A DNA stretch of 64,000 nt, from assembly GCF_001591365.1 (NCBI RefSeq), contig NZ_BCUT01000001.1, positions 2,108,001 through 2,172,000 of the forward strand, given 5' to 3'. The position numbers and the translations under genes were made by a program. The notes beneath the pieces are model-generated. The model searched no databases. It had not been told where the DNA came from and was given only the letters and a program-made list of their open reading frames with translations. The stretch comes from Variovorax paradoxus NBRC 15149. GTDB lineage: Bacteria > Pseudomonadota > Gammaproteobacteria > Burkholderiales > Burkholderiaceae_C. This document shows, piece after piece, positions 18,173-27,179 of the stretch (positions are counted from its first letter, which is position 1; each line of letters starts with the position of its first letter).

Positions 18173-18802
18173 ATGTCCATCGACACCCCCTCCCACCCCG
18201 CCGCCATGGCCGATGCGCCCGCCGATCCGCGCGGCCTGCGCGAGCTGCGTTATGGCCCGGTCGCCATGGCGCTGCACTGGCTGCTCGCGGCCATGATCGT
18301 CGGCTCGCTCGGCGTCGGCCTCTACATGACCGGCCTGCCGCTCTCGCCGGCGCGCATCAAGCTCTACAACTGGCACAAATGGGCCGGCGTGACGATCCTG
18401 CTGCTGTCGGCCGTGCGCCTGCTGTGGCGGCTGCGCCATCCGCCGCCGCCGCTGCCGGCCGCTGCGGCGGCGGCCATGCCGCGCTGGCAGCGCAGGAGCT
18501 ACCGCGCGAGCCACGCGCTGATGTACCTGCTGTTCCTGGCGGTTCCGCTGTTCGGCTGGGCCTACAGTTCGGCGCTGGGCTTTCCGGTCGTGTGGTTCGG
18601 TGTGCTGCCGCTGCCCGACTTCGTGCCGGTCGACAAGGAATGGGCCGAGGCGGTGCTCAAGCCGCTGCACAAGGGCAGCGCCTTCACGCTGGCCGCGGTG
18701 GCGCTGCTGCACGTGGCGGCGGTGCTCAAGCACCACTGGATCGACCGCGATGGCATCTTGAAACGCATGTGGCCCGCGCCACGCAAGGAATCCGCCGGAT
18801 GA
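18173..18802 (+). CDS. Cytochrome b561
   Basis: The 209-residue membrane protein has four helices with His residues placed for haem b binding: HWLLAAMIVG, LYNWHKWAGVTILLL, SHALMYLLFLAVP and LLHVAAVLKHHWIDRDG. It passes electrons between quinol and a periplasmic or membrane acceptor. Cytochrome b561 genes often precede YceI genes, as here, and the pair is thought to serve oxidative or isoprenoid-quinone-related functions. The ATG-TGA overlap with the next gene indicates one operon. Confidence 0.93.
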   Translation: MSIDTPSHPAAMADAPADPRGLRELRYGPVAMALHWLLAAMIVGSLGVGLYMTGLPLSPARIKLYNWHKWAGVTILLLSAVRLLWRLRHPPPPLPAAAAAAMPRWQRRSYRASHALMYLLFLAVPLFGWAYSSALGFPVVWFGVLPLPDFVPVDKEWAEAVLKPLHKGSAFTLAAVALLHVAAVLKHHWIDRDGILKRMWPAPRKESAG

Positions 18803-19380
18803 AGCGCACCTCCCGTCTCTGTCTTGCGGCCGCCCTGGCGTTCGCCCCTCTCGCGCCCGCGCTCGCCGAGCCCGCCACGGCCACCCGGCTGGTGGCGGAC
18901 AAGAGCCAGATCGCCTTCGTGAGCAAGCAGATGGGCGTGCCGGTGGAGGGCACGTTCAAGAAGTTCGATGCGCAGGTGGCCTTCGACCCGCGCAAGCCCG
19001 AAGGCGGCACGGTCGCATTGCAGATCGACACGGGCAGCGCGTCGCTGGGCGTTCCGATGAGCGACGCCGAACTGCCCAAGCCGCCGTGGTTCGACACGGC
19101 GCATTTTCCGCAGGCCAGCTTCCAGTCGAGCGCGATCAAGGCGCTGGGCGACGGCCGCTTCGAGATGGCGGGCAAGCTCACCATCAAGAACATCTCGCGC
19201 CCGATCACGGTGCCGGTGAGCATTGCGCCGGCCAACGGCCACGCGGTGGCCAGCGGAAGCTTTACGATCCAGCGGCTCGACTACAAGGTGGGCGACGGCG
19301 AGTGGACCGACACCTCGGTGGTCGGCAACGAGGTGCTGGTTCGCTTCAAGTTCACGCTCGCGGGCTTCGGTCCGCTCTGA
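18799..19380 (+). CDS. YceI-family periplasmic protein (first)
   Basis: The 193-residue protein has a cleavable signal (MKRTSRLCLAAALAFAPLA, cut after about ALA). A lipocalin-like YceI barrel follows: DKSQIAFVSKQMGVPVEGTF, PWFDTAHFPQASFQSS, GKLTIKNISRPITVPV and the closing YKVGDGEWTDTSVVGNEV. YceI proteins bind long isoprenoids such as polyprenyl quinones. It overlaps the cytochrome b561 gene and is followed 40 bases later by a second, only distantly similar YceI gene. A fused or cooperating electron-carrier role is an inference from this context. Confidence 0.93.
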   Translation: MKRTSRLCLAAALAFAPLAPALAEPATATRLVADKSQIAFVSKQMGVPVEGTFKKFDAQVAFDPRKPEGGTVALQIDTGSASLGVPMSDAELPKPPWFDTAHFPQASFQSSAIKALGDGRFEMAGKLTIKNISRPITVPVSIAPANGHAVASGSFTIQRLDYKVGDGEWTDTSVVGNEVLVRFKFTLAGFGPL

Positions 19381-19420
19381 ATTCCTTTATTTCGTTCTCA
19401 CGCCACGCACGCCCATTGCC

Positions 19421-20056
19421 ATGAAGAAGCTCCTCCTCGCTGCCGCGCTCTCAGCCGCGGCGGCCCTTGCCACCCCTGCCCTGGCACAGGAATACACCGC
19501 GCCGCCCGTTGCCGCCAAGCCCGCGGGCGGCCCGGTGAAGAACGCCAGCTACGTGATCGACCCCACCCACACCTTCGTGATGTACGAGATGGGGCACTAC
19601 GGCACCACCACCAACCGCGGCCGCTTCAGCACCAAGGACGGCTCGGTGCAGATCGACGGCAGCGGCAACAGCGGCAAGGTCGACATCACGATGGACATCA
19701 GCTCCATCAACACCGGCGTCGACCTGCTCAACCGCCACGTGCAAAGCAAGGACTTCTTCAACGTGGCCGAATTCCCGACCGGGCGCTTCGTGGCGGACCG
19801 CATCGAGTTCAACGGCGACAAGGTGGCCGACGTGCCGGGCACGCTCACGTTGATGGGGCAGACCAAGCCGGTCACGCTCAGGGCCGTGCGCTTCAACTGC
19901 TACCTGAACCCGCTCATCAACCGCCAGGTCTGCGGCGGCGACTTCGAGACGACGGTGCAGCGCAGCGACTGGGGCATCACCTGGGGCCTGAACTTCGGCT
20001 TCGAGAACAAGGTGAAGCTGCTGGTGCAGGTCGAAGCCGTGAACGTGCAGCAATAG
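19421..20056 (+). CDS. YceI-family periplasmic protein (second)
   Basis: The 211-residue product carries a clear signal peptide (MKKLLLAAALSAAAALATPA, then LAQ). The YceI barrel follows: YVIDPTHTFVMYEMGHYGTT, the RGRFSTKDGSVQID strand, LNRHVQSKDFFNVAEFPTG, GTLTLMGQTKPVTLRAV and a C-terminal SDWGITWGLNFGF. Two Cys in the FNCYLNPLINRQVCGG segment could form a disulfide. This is the more typical YceI, whereas the upstream copy is shorter and more divergent. It lies 4 bases before a LysE-type exporter gene. Confidence 0.94.
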   Translation: MKKLLLAAALSAAAALATPALAQEYTAPPVAAKPAGGPVKNASYVIDPTHTFVMYEMGHYGTTTNRGRFSTKDGSVQIDGSGNSGKVDITMDISSINTGVDLLNRHVQSKDFFNVAEFPTGRFVADRIEFNGDKVADVPGTLTLMGQTKPVTLRAVRFNCYLNPLINRQVCGGDFETTVQRSDWGITWGLNFGFENKVKLLVQVEAVNVQQ

Positions 20057-20060
20057 GACC

Positions 20061-20708
20061 ATGAGCGGCATCACGGTTCCGTTGCTGGGCATCGCGGGCG
20101 CGATGATCGTCGGGGCCATGAGCCCCGGACCGAGCTTCGTCATGGTGGCGCGCACCGCCGTGTCGTCGTCGCGCCGCGACGGCCTGGCCGCGGCGCTGGG
20201 CATGGGCGCGGGCGGCGTGGTGTTCGCGATTGCGGCGCTGGTCGGGCTGCAGGCGGCCTTCCTCGCGGTGCCGGCGCTGTACCTGGCGGTGAAGCTGCTC
20301 GGCGGCGCCTATCTCGTCTATCTGGGCATCCGCATCTGGCGCGGTGCGCGCGAGCCGCTGTCCACCGCGCAGGACGAACGCGCGGCCGCAGGCACGGGCG
20401 GCAATGCGCGGCGCGCGTTTCTCCTGGGCATGGGCACGCAGGTCAGCAACCCGAAGACGGCGGTGGTCTACGCCAGCATCTTCGCGGCCTTCCTGCCGCG
20501 CGAGGTGCCGCTGGCGCTGGCGCTCGCGGTGCCGGCGGTGATCTTCTGCATCGAGACCGGCTGGTACGCGGTCGTCGCGCTGGCGCTCTCGTCGGCGGCG
20601 CCGCGCTCGGCCTACCTGCGCTACAAGGCCTGGATCGACCGCGCGGCCGGCGGCGTGATGGTGCTGCTGGGCCTCAAGCTGCTGTCGGGCGTGCGCAGCA
20701 GCAGCTGA
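20061..20708 (+). CDS. LysE-family amino-acid exporter
   Basis: The 215-residue membrane protein fits the LysE/RhtB family. It shows the near-N-terminal GAMSPGPSFVMVARTAVSSS signature with the Gly-Pro-Gly-Pro-like turn, the LLGGAYLVYLGIRIWRG region and FLLGMGTQVSNPKTAVVYAS. Six helices are predicted. Substrates in the family are amino acids such as Lys, Arg, Thr or homoserine lactone; which one is exported here is unknown. It follows YceI at 4 bases, so it may be read on the same transcript. The next gene is convergent. Confidence 0.92.
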   Translation: MSGITVPLLGIAGAMIVGAMSPGPSFVMVARTAVSSSRRDGLAAALGMGAGGVVFAIAALVGLQAAFLAVPALYLAVKLLGGAYLVYLGIRIWRGAREPLSTAQDERAAAGTGGNARRAFLLGMGTQVSNPKTAVVYASIFAAFLPREVPLALALAVPAVIFCIETGWYAVVALALSSAAPRSAYLRYKAWIDRAAGGVMVLLGLKLLSGVRSSS

Positions 20709-20718
20709 GCCGCGCGGG

Positions 20719-22323
20719 CTACAGCAGGCTCTCGGGCGTCAGCGGCGCCAGCATCTCGAGCATGGTGCGGCCCCAGAAATCGGAGTCGGGCTCCTCGTTC
20801 AGCACGGTGGTCCGGCCGGCCTCCTCCTCGCTGATCCACTCGATGCGCGCATTGCCGCTGTCCTTCGCAAAGCGCAGCCGGTAGGCGCCCTGCTGCTTCA
20901 GCACCTCGATGAGCTTGAGCGTCTGCTGCGCCATCTCGGGGCTGCGGATGAACAGGCCGATCTCGGTGTTGTGCGTTTCGGAGCGCGGGTCGAAATTCAT
21001 CGAGCCGACGAAAAGAACCTGCCGGTCGATCACCGCCGACTTGGCATGCAGCCGCCCCACCGAAGTGCCGAACAGGCCGAGCCGCACGCTGCGACGCGTG
21101 CGCGTGGTGCTCAGTTCGTACAGCTCGGCGCCGAGCTCGAGCATCTCGGGCCGGTAGCGGCGGTAGGCCGTGTGGACCAGCGGCTCGTCGGTGGCGGCGA
21201 AGGAATTGGTGACGATGCTGATCCTCACGTTGCGCCGGCGGATCTCGCGCATCACTTCGAGCCCCGCCTTGCCCGGGATCAGGTAGGGCGAGACGATGGT
21301 CACCTCGGAGCGCGCGCGGCGCATCTGCTCGACCACGTTGTAGCGCACGCTGTCGACGTCGAGCAGCGGCACGCCGCCGTACGAGGCGGTCTTGCCGATC
21401 ACGCGCTCGGGCGAATCGGCATACGCCTCGGCCAGCGTCCAGATCAGGTCGAGCTTGCCGGCATCCAGGTCTTCGGCGATCGGGCTGTAGCCGAGCAGGT
21501 CGTTGGGCGCGGGCCGGGGCGGCGGCGGCGTGGTGTCCGGGCCGGTGGCGGTGTCGAAGCGCTTCTGCAGCTCGTCACGTGTCAGCGCGCTCGCCACCAC
21601 CGACTGGACCGGCCGCACATAGACGCTGTTCCAGTACTGGTCGAACAGCGCGCCCAGGCGCGGAATCAGCGCGCCGGCGACGAAGGTATCGAGATCGAGA
21701 AAATTCTCGCCCGCCGTGCGCCTGAAATACTGATTGCCGATATTGCGCCCGCCCGCCACCGCCATCGCGCCATCGGCGATGAAGAGCTTGTTGTGCATGC
21801 GCCGGTTGACGCGGCTGAAGTCGAACAGCGAGGCGGTGAAGCGCCTGAGCAGGCTGCCGCGCCCGGCCGGAAAGGGATTGAACAGGCGCAGCTCGACATT
21901 CGGCGTGGCGGCCAGGCCGAGCAGCAGCTCGTCCTCGCCCGAGGTGTAGAGATCGTCCATCAGGAGCCGCACGCGCACGCCGCGCCGGGCCGCATCGCGC
22001 AACGTGCGCAGCAGGTAGCGGCCGGTCTCGTCGTTCTCGATCTGGTAGTACTGCACGTCGAGCGTGCGCTGGGCGCGGCGCGCGAGCTGGATGCGGGTGT
22101 CGAAGGCAAAGTCGCCGCCCGGCATCAGGCGGAAGCCGCTCAGGTCGGGGTCGGGCTGCGAGGCCTGCGCGATCTTGCCGAGCGCGGTGTCGGCCGAGGC
22201 GGCCATGGCCCGGGTGGCCGGGCGCGGCGCCTCGTCGGGCAGGGTGGCGCAGCCGGCGAACAGCAGCACCGCCGCCATGGCGAAGACCCATTGCCCACAG
22301 CGCGACAGCAGGCGACGGGCCAT
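20719..22323 (-). CDS. Phospholipase-D-superfamily lipoprotein (cardiolipin-synthase-like)
   Basis: The 534-residue protein starts with a lipoprotein signal whose lipobox is LLFAGC (Cys at about residue 25). It then carries two complete HKD motifs, HNKLFIAD in the middle and HAKSAVID towards the end, each followed by Gly-rich GGRNIGNQYF and GSMNFDPRSE. These are the catalytic pairs of phospholipase D and cardiolipin synthases. Being a lipoprotein with its active sites on the outer side distinguishes it from membrane cardiolipin synthases. The donor and acceptor lipids are unknown. It sits directly downstream of rpoN, where the hibernation factor gene hpf is usually found. Confidence 0.88.
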   Translation of the reverse strand: MARRLLSRCGQWVFAMAAVLLFAGCATLPDEAPRPATRAMAASADTALGKIAQASQPDPDLSGFRLMPGGDFAFDTRIQLARRAQRTLDVQYYQIENDETGRYLLRTLRDAARRGVRVRLLMDDLYTSGEDELLLGLAATPNVELRLFNPFPAGRGSLLRRFTASLFDFSRVNRRMHNKLFIADGAMAVAGGRNIGNQYFRRTAGENFLDLDTFVAGALIPRLGALFDQYWNSVYVRPVQSVVASALTRDELQKRFDTATGPDTTPPPPRPAPNDLLGYSPIAEDLDAGKLDLIWTLAEAYADSPERVIGKTASYGGVPLLDVDSVRYNVVEQMRRARSEVTIVSPYLIPGKAGLEVMREIRRRNVRISIVTNSFAATDEPLVHTAYRRYRPEMLELGAELYELSTTRTRRSVRLGLFGTSVGRLHAKSAVIDRQVLFVGSMNFDPRSETHNTEIGLFIRSPEMAQQTLKLIEVLKQQGAYRLRFAKDSGNARIEWISEEEAGRTTVLNEEPDSDFWGRTMLEMLAPLTPESLL

Positions 22324-22333
22324 CGGCGGCTTT

Positions 22334-23926
22334 CTACAGCGCCTTGCGGAGGTTGGCGGGCGCGATGCGCAGGGCCTCGCGGTACTTGGCCACGGTGCGG
22401 CGCGCGCACTCGATGCCCTGCTCCTTGAGCATCTCGGAGATCTGGCTGTCGGACAGCGGCTTCTTGATGCTCTCGGAGCTCACGAACTGCTTGATCAGCG
22501 CGCGCACCGCGGTGCTCGACGCATTGCCGCCGGTCTCGGTGCCCAGCGCCGAGCCGAAGAAGTACTTGAGCTCGACCGTGCCGAAAGGCGTGGACATGTA
22601 CTTGGCCGTCGTCACGCGCGAGATGGTCGATTCGTGCAGGCCCAGTTCGTCGGCAATCTCGCGCAGCACCAGCGGCCGCATCGCGAGCTCGCCGTGCACG
22701 AAAAAGCTCTTCTGCCGCTCGACGATGGCGTTGCTCACGCGCAGGATGGTGTCGAAGCGCTGCTGGATGTTCTTGATGAACCAGCGCGCCTCCTGCAGCC
22801 GCTGCGACAGCGCCTGGCTGCCCTCGCCCTTGTGCGACTTGAGCGCGCCTGCATAGATGTCGTGCACGCGCAGCCGCGGCATCACCTCGGGATTGAGCAT
22901 GACGCGGAACTTGGCATTGGTGCCGCGGCCGATCTTGGTGACGATCACGTCGGGAATGACGATGTTGCGCTCGACGTCGACGAAGCGGCGGCCCGGCTTG
23001 GGCTCCAGGCGCGAGATGACCTGCAGCGCCGAGCGCACCAGCTCTTCGTTGGTGCGCGTGAGCGTGGCCAGGCGCTTGAAGTCGCGCCGCGCGAGCAGCT
23101 CCATCGGCTGCTTGCAGATCGCGATGGCGGTCTTGCGCACCAGCGCCTGTTCCTCGGTCTCGCTTTCGCTGGCGAGCGCGCGCAGCTGGATGCAAAGGCA
23201 TTCGCCCAGGTCGCGCGCGCCGACGCCGGCCGGCTCCAGGCTCTGCAGCAGGCCGAGCGCCACCTGGAAGTGGTGCACCAGCTCGTCGAACTGGTCGTTG
23301 TCGTCGCCCGCGAGGCCCGAGGCCAGCGCCGGCAGCGAATCCTCCAGGTAGCCGTCGTCGTTGAGCGATTCGATCAGGAAGCGCAGCGCGGCGCTGTCGT
23401 TCTCGTTCAGCCGCAGGCTCAGCGCCTGCCGGTGCAGGAAGGACTGCAGCGACTCCTGGCTGCGCGCGAGCTCGGTGGCGTCGGCGCGCTCGTCGTCGCC
23501 CAGGTTGTTCTGGCGCGCGGGGGCATCGCTGCCCCATTCGCTGTCGTCGGGCGCCATGTCGACGGTGCCGTCGCCTTCCCAGTCGGGCTCGCGCTCGGTG
23601 GCGTCGGCGGCGGGAACCTCGGACTCGGCCGTGGAGGCGGTTTCGCTGGACGTGGCGGTCGCGCTGCTGGCCGGGGCCGAGCTGAATTCGCCCTCGGCGG
23701 CTTCACCGGCCTCGTCGCGCGGCACCGGCGTGTCGATGGCGTCGAGCCCGAATTCCTCGCGCGCGGCTTCTTCCGCGGTGCGTTCGAGGAACGGGTTCTC
23801 GTCCAGCATCTGCTCCACTTCCTGGCTCAGTTCGAGCGTGGACAGCTGCAGCAGCCGGATCGACTGCTGCAGCTGGGGCGTGAGCGCCAGGTGCTGCGAA
23901 ACGCGAAGGGACAGCCCTTGCTTCAT
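22334..23926 (-). CDS. rpoN: RNA polymerase sigma-54 factor
   Basis: RpoN directs transcription from -24/-12 promoters and depends on ATPase activators. The 530-residue protein has the Gln-rich region I (LSLRVSQHLALTPQLQQSIR). An acidic, low-complexity linker spans about 60-190, followed by the core-binding domain. Near the C-terminus, after a helix-turn-helix, comes the RpoN box ARRTVAKYREAL. Its length is slightly above the usual 480-500 because of the acidic linker. It follows lptB at 17 bases, the conserved lptA-lptB-rpoN order. Confidence 0.98.
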   Translation of the reverse strand: MKQGLSLRVSQHLALTPQLQQSIRLLQLSTLELSQEVEQMLDENPFLERTAEEAAREEFGLDAIDTPVPRDEAGEAAEGEFSSAPASSATATSSETASTAESEVPAADATEREPDWEGDGTVDMAPDDSEWGSDAPARQNNLGDDERADATELARSQESLQSFLHRQALSLRLNENDSAALRFLIESLNDDGYLEDSLPALASGLAGDDNDQFDELVHHFQVALGLLQSLEPAGVGARDLGECLCIQLRALASESETEEQALVRKTAIAICKQPMELLARRDFKRLATLTRTNEELVRSALQVISRLEPKPGRRFVDVERNIVIPDVIVTKIGRGTNAKFRVMLNPEVMPRLRVHDIYAGALKSHKGEGSQALSQRLQEARWFIKNIQQRFDTILRVSNAIVERQKSFFVHGELAMRPLVLREIADELGLHESTISRVTTAKYMSTPFGTVELKYFFGSALGTETGGNASSTAVRALIKQFVSSESIKKPLSDSQISEMLKEQGIECARRTVAKYREALRIAPANLRKAL

Positions 23927-23943
23927 GGAGACCGACTCCTCCC

Positions 23944-24734
<791 letters not shown>

Positions 24735-24738
<4 letters not shown>

Positions 24739-25454
24739 TTGCGCCTTTCCCCGTCGCCGCCCAGCGTGGTGCTCGAGCGCAGGCCGGCACCGGGTGCCGG
24801 CTGGGGCGCGGCCGCCGCTGGCGCGGCCCGTCCGCCGGCGGGCGCCGAGGCTCCGGGCGCCGGCGCGGTGGCGCTCTTGGGCGTGAGGATGGTCCGCACG
24901 CGTCCGCCTGGGGGTGCGTTCACGCCCGTGTTGGGCGGCACGGTGGAACCGTTGACCGTGTAGGTGTCGTTGCTCTGGTCGTAGACGATGAGCGCGCCGG
25001 TGCTCTCGTCGTTGGGCGTGGCGCCGATCAGCCGGCGCATGACGGCATTGCGGATGAACTTGACGTTGTCGGCGCGGCTGTCGTATTCGATGACCTCGGA
25101 TTCGCCCTCGATCCACTCGTCGGGCGCATTGCGCTTCTGCTTGTAGTAGGCCCTTTTGCCGGGCGCCGCCGTGACCACGCCGTACTGGTAGCCCTCGGCG
25201 TCCTGGCGCACGTCGATGCGCGCGCCGCGGATGATGATCGTGCCCTTGGTGACCAGCACGTTGCCCGTGAACACGCTCGTCTGCTTGAGGTCGTCGTAGC
25301 GCATCGCATCGGATTCGATGTTCATCGGCTTGCTGCGGTCGGCGGTCTCGGCCAGCGCGCCCGAGGCCAGGCCGGCCAGCAGCAGCGCGCCGGCGGCCAG
25401 GCGGCGGATTCGGCGAACGAAGGGGGTGGTGTGGGGATAGGAGGGCAATGTCAT
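24735..25454 (-). CDS. lptA: LPS transport periplasmic protein LptA
   Basis: LptA oligomers bridge the periplasm to carry lipopolysaccharide to the outer membrane. The product (239 residues from ATG 25454) has a signal sequence around [19 protein letters not shown]. The OstA/LptA repeat core follows, with DALRYDDLKQ-like, [20 protein letters not shown] and [20 protein letters not shown] elements. The C-terminus is an unusual Ala-Pro-rich tail. An ATG 27 bases upstream is an alternative start. It is coupled to lptB, but the gene that normally precedes it, lptC, is absent. Confidence 0.94.
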
Positions 25455-25519
25455 AGAGGCACGAAACTTGCTCTGAACCATTGTATGCGGCGGATCAGCA
25501 CCAGCCACCAACGCCGATG

Positions 25520-25542
25520 AAAAAGGCCCGCCGAAGCGGGCC
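25520..25542 (-). terminator. Rho-independent terminator downstream of dsbA
   Basis: A perfect 7-bp stem GGCCCGC/GCGGGCC (25525-25531 and 25536-25542) with a 4-base loop is bordered on the + strand by a run of A. Read on the minus strand this is a strong hairpin followed by TTTTTCATC. It lies about 107 bases past the dsbA stop and separates dsbA from lptA. Confidence 0.85.
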
Positions 25543-25645
25543 GGTGTCCCCATCGGGAGACACCGCGGAACCGGCTTTGCCGGGCCGCAGGTGCCGCCCC
25601 TGCAAGGGGGTGGGCGCAGCGGACACGAAGTGCCGCGCAGCCTGG
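25543..25645. repeat. Probable dispersed intergenic repeat (REP-like)
   Basis: Between the terminator and the dsbA stop lies about 100 bases rich in short palindromes: GGTGTC/GACACC, GGGCCGC..GCGGCAC-like arms and CCCCTGCAAGGGG. From memory, similar stretches ending in GCGCAGCCTGGGGG occur between genes in many Comamonadaceae genomes. I saw no second copy in this window, so the assignment rests on its look and on that recollection. Confidence 0.5.
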
Positions 25646-25648
25646 GGG

Positions 25649-26296
25649 TTAGCCCTTTTTCGCTTCGCCGATCAGGTAGTTGGTGACCTGCAGCGCCTTG
25701 GTCATGTTGCCGGCCAGTTCGCCGTCCACGTACCAGCGCCCGTTCACGGCCAGCGCCGGCACGCCGGCCACCTTGTAGGCGTCGGTCAGCTGCGCGGCGC
25801 GCTTGGCCTTGCTGGCCACGCCGAAGGAGGTGAAGACTTCCTTGAACTTGGCGCCGTCCAGGCCGTTGGCCCCGGCCCAGGCAATGATGTTGGCGTCGCC
25901 GTTCACGTTCTGGCGCTGCTTGTGGATGGCGTCGAAGACCTTCGGCTGGAATTCATCGACCTTGCCCATGGCTTCGAGCGCGTAGTACAGGCGCTGCTTG
26001 GCCTCGACGTCGTTGCCCACGAAAGGCACGGGCACGCGGCGGAAGGCCACTTCCTTGGGGGCCGTCTTGAGCCAGGCTTCCAGCTGCGGCTCGAAGTCGT
26101 TGCAGTGCGGGCAGTTGTACGAGAAGAACTCGATCACCTCGACCTTGCCCGCCGGCGCGTCGACCGGCACGCGCTTGTCGAGCACCAGGTACTCGGTGCC
26201 GGCCTTGGGTACGCGCGCCTGGGCGTGCGCGCTGTTGCCAGCCAGCGAAAGCAGGCCCAGCGAGGTGGCGGCCAGCGAAAAGTCACGACGTTTCAT
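25649..26296 (-). CDS. dsbA: Thiol:disulfide interchange protein DsbA
   Basis: DsbA introduces disulfide bonds into exported proteins. The 215-residue protein has a signal sequence (MKRRDFSLAATSLGLLSLAG, cut near AHA) and the thioredoxin-fold active site EFFSYNCPHCNDFEP with the CPHC motif. The helical insertion follows, and then the cis-Pro loop in YKVAGVPALAVNGRWYVDG. It lies downstream of the SPOR protein and argS, as in many Burkholderiales, and ends in a terminator at 25520-25542. Confidence 0.97.
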   Translation of the reverse strand: MKRRDFSLAATSLGLLSLAGNSAHAQARVPKAGTEYLVLDKRVPVDAPAGKVEVIEFFSYNCPHCNDFEPQLEAWLKTAPKEVAFRRVPVPFVGNDVEAKQRLYYALEAMGKVDEFQPKVFDAIHKQRQNVNGDANIIAWAGANGLDGAKFKEVFTSFGVASKAKRAAQLTDAYKVAGVPALAVNGRWYVDGELAGNMTKALQVTNYLIGEAKKG

Positions 26297-26440
26297 TGAA
26301 AGAGTTCTCCTGTTGGGTACGGCAGACTGAGCCGGCGCGCCGCGCGGAGTTCCCGCGTGCGGCATGCCCAGGACGATCCTGGCGGCGGCCCGTGCCGCGC
26401 GGCGAAGCTTAAAGAATATCCGTGACGGCTGCCGGCGAGC

Positions 26441-27172
26441 TCAGCGCTGCACGCGCACGAGCGCCGATTCGAGGCCGCCGCTGTCGAGCCGTTCCTTCAG
26501 GCGATCAGCGTCGTCCTTCTTGTTGAACGGACCCGCGCGCACCCGGTAGACCGTGCGGCCGGCCTGCTCGCGCTCGGTGACCCGGGCCTCCACGCCCATC
26601 AGCGACAGCTTGGCGCGCTGGGCCTCGGCATCGTCGGTGGTGCGGAAGGCGCCCGCCTGCACGAAGTACATGAACGGATCGGCACCCGGCGCCGCGCTGT
26701 TGTTGCTGCTGGGCGCGGCGGAGGCCGTGGTGGTGCTGCCACCAGAACGCGCACGGGCCAGGTCGCCGAGCGGATCGTTCGACGGCGGCAGGGAATTGGC
26801 CTCGGCCGGCACCGGGGCCGGGCGCGCGGGTTTCGGAGCCACCACCACCGGCACCGGCGGCGCGGGCGGGGCCGCACCCGGCGCCACGGCCGCGGTGTCG
26901 CCGCCGGCCGGTGGCGCCACCGGGCCGGCCGCGGCCGGCGGCGGCTTGGGCGCGCCGGCCTTGCCCGCCAGCGGCGCGTTGGGATCCCAGTCGCGGTTCT
27001 TGCGGGCTTCGGCTTCGTCCTGCTCGGCACCGCCGCGCTGGGTCTTGGTCACGAACGGGATCGGCACCTTGGTCACGTAGACCGCGATGCCCAGCGCGAC
27101 ACCCAACCCCAGCACCAGGCCGACGATGAGCCCGATGACGATGTTGCCGCGTTGTCTGGTTGTCTTCTTCAT
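26441..27172 (-). CDS. SPOR-domain membrane protein (FtsN-like)
   Basis: The 243-residue protein has a short cytoplasmic N-terminus and one helix (NIVIGLIVGLVLGLGVALG). A long Pro/Ala-rich periplasmic linker spans about residues 60-165, and a C-terminal SPOR domain (YFVQAGAFRTTDDAEAQRAK, GRTVYRVRAGPFNKKDDAD) binds denuded peptidoglycan glycans. This layout is that of FtsN-type division proteins. It is 7 bases from the argS stop and 144 bases from dsbA. Whether it is the essential FtsN of this organism cannot be told from sequence alone. Confidence 0.9.
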   Translation of the reverse strand: MKKTTRQRGNIVIGLIVGLVLGLGVALGIAVYVTKVPIPFVTKTQRGGAEQDEAEARKNRDWDPNAPLAGKAGAPKPPPAAAGPVAPPAGGDTAAVAPGAAPPAPPVPVVVAPKPARPAPVPAEANSLPPSNDPLGDLARARSGGSTTTASAAPSSNNSAAPGADPFMYFVQAGAFRTTDDAEAQRAKLSLMGVEARVTEREQAGRTVYRVRAGPFNKKDDADRLKERLDSGGLESALVRVQR

Positions 27173-27179
27173 AGTCAGT

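Noticed and set aside
15176..18736. A 1186-codon frame open on the minus strand
   Set aside because: It runs antisense through the histidine kinase and cytochrome b561 genes, has composition typical of G+C-rich shadow frames and no domain; the + strand genes are well supported.
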